A DNA stretch of 64,000 nt from Methylococcales bacterium (GTDB lineage Bacteria; Pseudomonadota; Gammaproteobacteria; Methylococcales; Methylomonadaceae): assembly GCA_026398895.1 (NCBI GenBank), contig JAPLRZ010000048.1, positions 62,001-126,000 on the forward strand, read 5' to 3'. Position numbers and translations under genes: made by a program. Of this stretch, positions 58,709 to 64,000 are shown piece after piece (position 1 is the first letter of the stretch; each line of letters starts with the position of its first letter). The notes below the pieces were generated by a model. The model was not told the origin of the DNA. It saw only the letters and a program-made list of their open reading frames with translations, and made no database searches.

Positions 58709-58907
58709 ATTTGGGAACTTGGAATGTCGTCAGCAATGAACGCCCTGAAATAGTTAGTGGGAATTCCTCCAAGTACAGTTCGGTGGCTTCTTGTAGATTC
58801 AACAAAGCCTCTTCAATGCTTTCACCTTGCGTTGTTGTTCCTGTTTCAGGATTTAACGCAACATAACCACCTTCAGGAGCGGGTGTTAATACGGCAGATA
58901 GTTCCAT
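58701..58907 (-). CDS. hicB: HicB-family antitoxin
   Basis: 68 residues, short HicB: LTPAPEGGYVALNPETGTTT and GESIEEALLNLQEATELYLE. It lacks a long DNA-binding tail. Here antitoxin comes first, then toxin. A GGTACGC/GCGTACC palindrome lies upstream at 58931-58947. Confidence 0.88.
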   Translation of the reverse strand: MELSAVLTPAPEGGYVALNPETGTTTQGESIEEALLNLQEATELYLEEFPLTISGRSLLTTFQVPKYA

Positions 58908-59015
58908 GATGTTTTCTCATAAGGTTGTGGGGTACGCATCGCGTACCTCGTGTTATCAAACAAAAATGTGTGTGGATAAAAAAACCATACACCGCTTTTC
59001 TTGTTTGATTGAGGC

Positions 59016-59312
59016 TTAGGTACGTTCAATTTCAAGAAGCCTTATCAGTTCAACGGCAGCATCCAGTCTGCGGTGGAGAAGCGACAACTCAAAGGCTGTG
59101 CCGATAAGTCCAGCCGCAAATACCCTGACCAATGTTGGGATGTTGGAACTAGCTATTAAATAGATCGTAAGACCTGAGGCGACAAAGTAGGCAATGAAAG
59201 TTACGAGTGGTCTCGGTGTTAATGTCTCGGCTAAAATCTCCTCAGCCTTTCTTTTTCGCTCAAAAGTTTCAAAGATAACTTGAGCTTCGAGTTCCGATCT
59301 TTGGGGCTTCAT
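59016..59312 (-). CDS. Small membrane protein of unknown function
   Basis: 98 residues from ATG 59312, chosen because GGAGGA lies six bases upstream. A charged N-terminal helix (ELEAQVIFETFERKRKAEEI) leads to two hydrophobic segments (LVTFIAYFVASGLTIYLIAS and VRVFAAGLIGTAFELSLL) and a charged end. Not recognised. The upstream ATG at 59324 is an alternative. Confidence 0.6.
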   Translation of the reverse strand: MKPQRSELEAQVIFETFERKRKAEEILAETLTPRPLVTFIAYFVASGLTIYLIASSNIPTLVRVFAAGLIGTAFELSLLHRRLDAAVELIRLLEIERT

Positions 59313-59345
59313 ATCTTCCTCCATCTGAAAAAATCGTAGATACAA

Positions 59346-59416
59346 GGATGGGCAGAGAAACACGAACTCCATCACATTACAGATCAATGATGGGGTTCAG
59401 CTGTCGTCTCTACGGG
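59346..59416. repeat. Degenerate copy of the GTAGGATGGG element
   Basis: Shares CCATCACATTACA and ATGATGGGGTTC with the better copy at 60126-60205 and shows weak inverted ends. Between the FHA gene end and the small membrane gene. Confidence 0.45.
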
Positions 59417-60105
59417 GCAGTCGTTGGTTGATAAAATGTTAAGTCTATGCCGCGTATTTGCAGATTATCGTGGTTTTGTAATTTGACACGTCCGCTAATC
59501 AGCTTGTTATTAAGATGAACTTTGCCTCGTTTTTCGGGGATCAAGTAATAGCCATCACTCTGACGGGCAATAATCGCACTTAGTTTCGGTGCGAACCAGC
59601 CGCTTGTGTACAGGTCACAATCACTACGCTTACCAATGTTAAAATTTTGTGTCGATAATGCCCATTGCTGACCATGATTAGCACCACCCGTTTGCACCAA
59701 ATAGGGCGTTTTAGCCTGTTGTTGCTGTAGTATCGCCTTTAATTGTGAGCTATTAACCATCACTGTTTGGTCTTCGATGATAGCATTTGGATTAGGCGTA
59801 GCTGAGCCAGTGGATAAATCGACCGCGATAAACTTCAATTTATGTTTAAAGATACCGATTTCATCGCCATAAACCAGTTGCCCTTGAGAAATGCGGCGAC
59901 CATTTAAAAATACGCCATTGGTGCTGTTATTATCCGTGATAAAAAAATCATTCCCTTCTTGCACGATGTTTGCGTGATGCCCAGACACGCCTCTGTTGTT
60001 GATAACGACATGGTTATCGGTGGATCTACCAATGCGGGTTACAGTCAGTTGTAAAGGTGCGGTAAATTTCAGTTCACCGTTAAAATATACTTGTAAAAAT
60101 GCCAT
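59410..60105 (-). CDS. Double FHA-domain protein
   Basis: 231 residues. The first FHA domain (5-95) is canonical: RIGRSTDNHVVI, VSGHHANIVQ, and NSTNGVFLNG, residues that bind phosphothreonine. The second (~145-225) is diverged: FNIGKRSDCDLYTSG lacks the usual serine/histidine and NSTNG. No kinase is beside it. Cytosolic signalling or secretion-linked scaffold. Confidence 0.88.
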   Translation of the reverse strand: MAFLQVYFNGELKFTAPLQLTVTRIGRSTDNHVVINNRGVSGHHANIVQEGNDFFITDNNSTNGVFLNGRRISQGQLVYGDEIGIFKHKLKFIAVDLSTGSATPNPNAIIEDQTVMVNSSQLKAILQQQQAKTPYLVQTGGANHGQQWALSTQNFNIGKRSDCDLYTSGWFAPKLSAIIARQSDGYYLIPEKRGKVHLNNKLISGRVKLQNHDNLQIRGIDLTFYQPTTAP

Positions 60106-60125
60106 CGGGGGAATACCTCTAGCGA

Positions 60126-60205
60126 GTAGGATGGGTAAGCAACGCGAAACCCATCACATTACATAATTAATAATGGGTTTCGTCTATCGCCTCTACCCAT
60201 CCTAC
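60126..60205. repeat. MITE-like palindrome with GTAGGATGGGTA ends
   Basis: GTAGGATGGGTA at 60126 is exactly reversed as TACCCATCCTAC at 60205. Interior shares symmetric AAACCCATCA/TAATGGGTTT. A related GTTGGGTT-type palindrome with end CCAACCTACAG lies at 60246-60323, and a shorter one at 60611-60645. Confidence 0.65.
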
Positions 60206-60335
60206 TTTTTTCGTCCTTTTCGTGGACACTAACTTTTATAACTGAGTGGGTTGAGCTGGCGAGCCAACCCAACAAAACCTGCGAATGTATTGGGTTGCTA
60301 AAAAGCGGCAATCCAACCTACAGATTATCTTAATC

Positions 60336-60557
60336 TTAGCCGCCTTTACCGCCAGATTTACCCATTTTTTGTTTTTTAGGCTTATTTTCTTTTGCCACTT
60401 TAGGTTTTTCAGCGGCTTTATCTTCTTTTGCTATTTCAGTCTGAGGCTTGGTTATTTCTGAAGTAGTTGTTTTTTCAGCATCTAGTTTTGGTGTATTTTC
60501 TGCGTGGGCAATAACAAAAGGTAGGAATGCAATGGCGATAATGAAAGTTTTTCTCAT
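60336..60557 (-). CDS. Small exported lysine-rich protein
   Basis: 73 residues. Signal peptide (MRKTFIIAIAFLPFVIAHAE), then a disordered Lys/Glu/Thr-rich tail ending GKSGGKGG. AGAACAC-type leader, no family recognised. It may bind acidic polymers or the envelope; that is a guess from composition. Confidence 0.6.
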   Translation of the reverse strand: MRKTFIIAIAFLPFVIAHAENTPKLDAEKTTTSEITKPQTEIAKEDKAAEKPKVAKENKPKKQKMGKSGGKGG

Positions 60558-60647
60558 GGTTGTGTTCTCCGTATGGCTTTTTACAAAAGTGTGTAAGTCG
60601 AGTTAAATGTGTTGGGTTGCCAAAACGCGGCAACCCAATCTACAGAT

Positions 60648-63275
60648 CTATTCGTCTAGCTGTTCCGCATTCAACTTGCCTTGCTTGGTATAACTAGGCG
60701 CGATACTGATGAGCAAAGTAAGCAAAGTGGCAATGTATGGCACAAGTTGTACGGATAAAATAGCTATCCACAATTTACCACTGAGATTGTCAAAATGTTC
60801 GACATTGCTCATTTGCCAAATAGCAAAACTTAATAGAATCAACATCAACAATTCTTGCTGTATGGTTCGTAGACCAGAGATTAATGCCCCTTGTTTTTCA
60901 TACTTAGGAGTACGCATAAATGGCTTACCTGAGGTAAATAAACCTTGCACTGTGCCTTGAGCAACGGTATGGGTTAATGCCAAACCTGTTAATGACGCGC
61001 CTAAGGATTCCCATATTGAACACGGTACGCGTGCTTGATACAGCCATAAACCGCGCAAAATTTTAAAACTAAATAAGCCGATGGTTGGCATTAAGAACAC
61101 ATTAGAAGGTAGCTCGCTACCAATGGGATCATAGAGAATTACCGCCGTTAAAATCAAACTCGATGTGGTAAATAGCAACGCTAAAGCATCTGAGAACCAC
61201 GGTAGCCAACCTGCAATAAAGTAATAGCGTTGGGCAGGTGTTAATGGTGATTTTTTGGTTGGTAAAAAGCTACGCCAATGCCCTTTAATAATTTGCATCG
61301 CGCCATATACCCAACGGAAGCGTTGCGTCATATAACCTGAGAAAGTGTCGGGCATTAAACCTTTGCCAAACGAGTCTTTGACATAAACTGAGTCATAACC
61401 TGCTTCATAGAGACGTAAACCCAATTCGCTGTCTTCACAAATACACCATTCTGCCCAGTTGCCGACTTCCAGCAAGGCTGATTTTCGTATCATGGTCATA
61501 GTGCCATGTTGAATAATGGCATTGTATTCGTTGCGTTGCACCATGCCGATATTAAAAAAACCTGCGTATTCCCAATAACAAAAATTTTTAAAGGTACTTT
61601 GATTGCGGTCACGGTAATCTTGTGGTGATTGCACAAAGCCGACATTTTCATTATCAAAATACGGCACCATGCACTTTAACCAATCAGGCGAGAGTATGTA
61701 ATCACTGTCAATGACAGCAATAATTTCTGCATCGTTGTCAGTTTGTTCTAGTGCGTGATTAATCGCACCTGCTTTAAATCCAGGCCAGTTTTCTAAATGG
61801 AAAAAACGAAACATCGGTCCTAAGCGTTCGCAATCGGCTTTGACAGGTTGCCAAACAGCGGGGTCTTTGGTGTTGTTGTCCATTACCAACACTTCTAAGT
61901 TGGGGTAATCGACTTTTGCTAACGCTTCTAAAGTTTTGCGTACCATCATGGGCGGTTCATTATGAATCGGCAAATGTAGTGAAACTTTGGGGTATTTGAA
62001 ACTTTCAGTCGGTATGAGTGGCTGAAAGGTACGAGCGGTTTTTTTGTGCCAAATCACTTCGGCAATTTCCAAACTTTCGATCAGCAAAATAACAACAGCC
62101 ATTGCCTGCATCAATAACATCAATGCCCAAAAGAAAATACTTAAATTTGTTTGATATTGATGCGCCCCTATTGAGGCAGACCAGAAAATAACCGAGACAG
62201 CAAGGTTAGCAATTAGCCCAAAAAATAATACCCCAGGTAATTTTAGTGTGCTGCGGGTAAATAAAAATAAGCCCATCAGTAGTAAACTAAAAACAGCCGC
62301 GCCTGTTGCCCAACGTTCCCAATCTGGCATAGCAACAACATCACCGTCCATTGGGTATTTAAGTTCACGATCAGCATTAAAGATACCCCAATATGCACCG
62401 ACCGAGCCTTCTATCGATTTTTTCCACGGTTGATCGAAAGCCTCAACGATGTAATAGTTAAGTTTGTCTTTGTCTTTTAAATTTTGGTTATATTCATCAA
62501 CCCGATTGAAAAATTCACGCAAAAATTTTGCCTGATTGGCTCTTGATGGAGTCGAGTGTTGATAGGGCTGCCCATCAGAAGGCCAGCCTGTTTCAGTGAT
62601 GATGACGGGTTTACCTTGAGCGATTTTTTTGATTTCTTCATAACGTTGGAAGACATAATTCACCGCACCGTTAACGGACATACTTTCCCAGTAAGGCAGA
62701 ATATGGACACCGATAAAATCGACTTCATCAATCAGCTTGGGGCTTTTTAGCCAAACATCCCATGTTTCAGAGGTGCCGACAGGTCGCCATTGGCGTTTTT
62801 TTACCTCACGGATATAGTCGATAAGTTGCTCTTCGGTAACATCTTTACGCAACATGGTTTCATTACCGACGGTGACGCGAAGAATATTTTTATAATCCTG
62901 ACGACTAATATCGACTAATTTATCAATCTCTTGTTTATTTATATCCAGCTCTTTGCCAATCCAAGCACCTAGAGTAATATTCAAATTGTGTTTAGCGGCT
63001 AAGTTAGCAACAACATCCTGACCTCTGAGCATACTGTAGGTACGAACGGCGCGGACTTTGTCAGATAATAGCGCGAAATCAGTGTCGATATTATCAGCAT
63101 TGAAAGTTTGAACATAAGTTTGTACGTCTTCTTTACGCATAGGATCATAAGTGACCCCTAGCGTGGTTTTAGTCCACGGTTGTAAGTGCAATGGGTTGTT
63201 AATGTGGCTCCAAATACTGTAATTTATAATGACGAGTATTACGAGTACAATAAAAATAGCTATCTTTCTTATCAT
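60648..63275 (-). CDS. GH17-GT2 membrane glucan synthase
   Basis: 875 residues. An N-terminal membrane anchor (IAIFIVLVILVIINYSIW), a periplasmic GH17-like glucanosyl/glucanase domain (~40-310: VGNETMLRKDV with the acid, VDFIGVHILPYW, ITETGWPS with the nucleophile), two to four membrane helices, a cytosolic GT2 domain (~430-680: VLVMDNNTKDP, AVIDSDYILSPDWL, ICEDSELGLRLYE, and the TQRFRW QxxRW motif), then five more helices. The same layout occurs in Bradyrhizobium NdvB-type beta-1,3/1,6-glucan synthases and Pseudomonas NdvB/BgsA-type proteins. Probably makes or trims an envelope beta-glucan. A single gene is enough for synthesis and transfer. Confidence 0.9.
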   Translation of the reverse strand: MIRKIAIFIVLVILVIINYSIWSHINNPLHLQPWTKTTLGVTYDPMRKEDVQTYVQTFNADNIDTDFALLSDKVRAVRTYSMLRGQDVVANLAAKHNLNITLGAWIGKELDINKQEIDKLVDISRQDYKNILRVTVGNETMLRKDVTEEQLIDYIREVKKRQWRPVGTSETWDVWLKSPKLIDEVDFIGVHILPYWESMSVNGAVNYVFQRYEEIKKIAQGKPVIITETGWPSDGQPYQHSTPSRANQAKFLREFFNRVDEYNQNLKDKDKLNYYIVEAFDQPWKKSIEGSVGAYWGIFNADRELKYPMDGDVVAMPDWERWATGAAVFSLLLMGLFLFTRSTLKLPGVLFFGLIANLAVSVIFWSASIGAHQYQTNLSIFFWALMLLMQAMAVVILLIESLEIAEVIWHKKTARTFQPLIPTESFKYPKVSLHLPIHNEPPMMVRKTLEALAKVDYPNLEVLVMDNNTKDPAVWQPVKADCERLGPMFRFFHLENWPGFKAGAINHALEQTDNDAEIIAVIDSDYILSPDWLKCMVPYFDNENVGFVQSPQDYRDRNQSTFKNFCYWEYAGFFNIGMVQRNEYNAIIQHGTMTMIRKSALLEVGNWAEWCICEDSELGLRLYEAGYDSVYVKDSFGKGLMPDTFSGYMTQRFRWVYGAMQIIKGHWRSFLPTKKSPLTPAQRYYFIAGWLPWFSDALALLFTTSSLILTAVILYDPIGSELPSNVFLMPTIGLFSFKILRGLWLYQARVPCSIWESLGASLTGLALTHTVAQGTVQGLFTSGKPFMRTPKYEKQGALISGLRTIQQELLMLILLSFAIWQMSNVEHFDNLSGKLWIAILSVQLVPYIATLLTLLISIAPSYTKQGKLNAEQLDE

Positions 63276-63378
63276 TTGAGTAGTTGTTGTGATTTAAGGG
63301 AGGCTATAGCTGCTTATGCTAGCCCTTAGCATTGGGGTACAAACTTTAGGTTTCTACCCCATCCATGCCTTTCTTGTA

Positions 63379-64000
63379 TTATTTTTTAATATAAAGATCG
63401 GTAATCGTGCCAGTAATCATTTCAGCGGCAAACGCTACTGTCTCTGATAAGGTTGGATGTGCGTGTATGGTTAAAGCGATGTCTTCTACATCTGCCCCCA
63501 TTTCAAATGCCAACACGGTTTCTGCAATTAATTCACCTGCATTAGGTCCCACCATTCCCGCACCGAGAATTTTGCCTGTTTCTTTGTCAGTCAGTATTTT
63601 AGTTAAGCCTTCTTTGCGTCCTATGCTTAATGCGCGTCCGCTAGCTGCCCAAGGAAATGAACCTTTTTCGTAGTCTATGCCTTGTTGTTTAGCTTGATTT
63701 TCAGTCAGTCCCATCCACGCAACCTCTGGATCAGTGTAAGCTACCGATGGAATAGTTAATGCGTCAAACGCTGCTTTATGTCCCGCAGCCACTTCGGCAG
63801 CGATTTTAGCTTCGTACACGGCTTTGTGTGCCAGCATTGGATTGCCGACGATATCACCAACGGCAAAAATGCGCTGTACGTTAGTACGTTGTTGTTTATC
63901 AACAGGAATAAAACCCTGCTCATTAACTTCAATACCTGCCAGTTCAGCACCGATTTTTTTACCATTAGGTCGCCGTCCAACTGCCACTAACACAGCATCA
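63379..64000 (-). CDS. lpdA: Dihydrolipoamide dehydrogenase, C-terminal part (cut by window end)
   Basis: The visible ~205 residues run from VLVAVGRRPNGKKIG through GIEVNEQGFIPVD, AVGDIVGNPMLAHKAVYEA, VAYTDPEVAWMGLTE to the dimerisation-domain His-Glu pair HAHPTLSETV. The E3 component re-oxidises lipoamide for pyruvate and 2-oxoglutarate dehydrogenases. Frame continues past the window end, so N-terminal FAD domain lies outside. Confidence 0.94.
   Translation of the reverse strand, partial: DAVLVAVGRRPNGKKIGAELAGIEVNEQGFIPVDKQQRTNVQRIFAVGDIVGNPMLAHKAVYEAKIAAEVAAGHKAAFDALTIPSVAYTDPEVAWMGLTENQAKQQGIDYEKGSFPWAASGRALSIGRKEGLTKILTDKETGKILGAGMVGPNAGELIAETVLAFEMGADVEDIALTIHAHPTLSETVAFAAEMITGTITDLYIKK

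Overview
The window is a 64 kb chromosomal stretch from a gammaproteobacterium with AT-leaning DNA. Two blocks point to this class: kdsD-kdsC-lptC-lptA-lptB-rpoN-hpf-rapZ and hflK-hflC-hisZ-purA, both in typical gammaproteobacterial order. Gene content and repeat families would suit a Methylococcales- or Thiotrichales-like environmental bacterium, but no diagnostic methane or sulfur gene is present, so genus is a guess. No tRNA or rRNA gene was recognised.

Layout. 1-1.3 kb: end of an MMPL/RND exporter and a polysaccharide deacetylase. 1.3-6.5 kb: a scrapyard of restriction-modification (R-M) and toxin-antitoxin (TA) genes, with two R-M remnants, a broken sodB whose 3' end is duplicated around a MazF-type TA pair, a large nuclease-methyltransferase with a frameshifted N terminus, and a VapBC-like pair. 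6.5-20.9 kb: guaB, a SOUL protein, two glycosyltransferases, purA, hisZ, hflC, hflK, and an arsR-arsC-arsD-arsA operon with no efflux pump beside it. 21.2-27.3 kb: one gene for a 2008-residue protein with a papain-like protease domain and an HExxH site. 27.4-31.3 kb: mtaB, dnaB, alr. 31.3-39.5 kb: an accessory island with a TPR-histidine kinase, a receiver-HEPN partner, a PIN TA pair, a Uma2 nuclease, an orphan antitoxin and a long NUDIX protein. 39.6-45.7 kb: the conserved rpoN/LPS-transport block, carrying two type I-F CRISPR-repeat-like hairpins between rpoN and hpf. 45.7-64 kb: a MITE, an IS3 remnant, hemerythrin, cvfB, a JAMM peptidase, a dynamin-like GTPase, several small enzymes, hrcA, ppa, fumarase, HicAB, an FHA protein, a GH17-GT2 glucan synthase and the end of lpdA.

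How genes work together. KdsD and KdsC make KDO, while LptC, LptA and LptB move LPS to the outer membrane. HflK/HflC modulate FtsH. ArsR, ArsC, ArsD and ArsA sense, reduce, chaperone and energise export of arsenic, but the membrane channel must lie elsewhere. The strongest candidates for something undescribed are the kinase/receiver-HEPN pair, the giant double-protease protein, and the I-F-like hairpins inside the rpoN-hpf transcript. Short palindromic repeat families (GGAGT...ACTCC double hairpins, CGTCATT elements, GTAGGATGGG elements) occupy most of the longer intergenic spaces.
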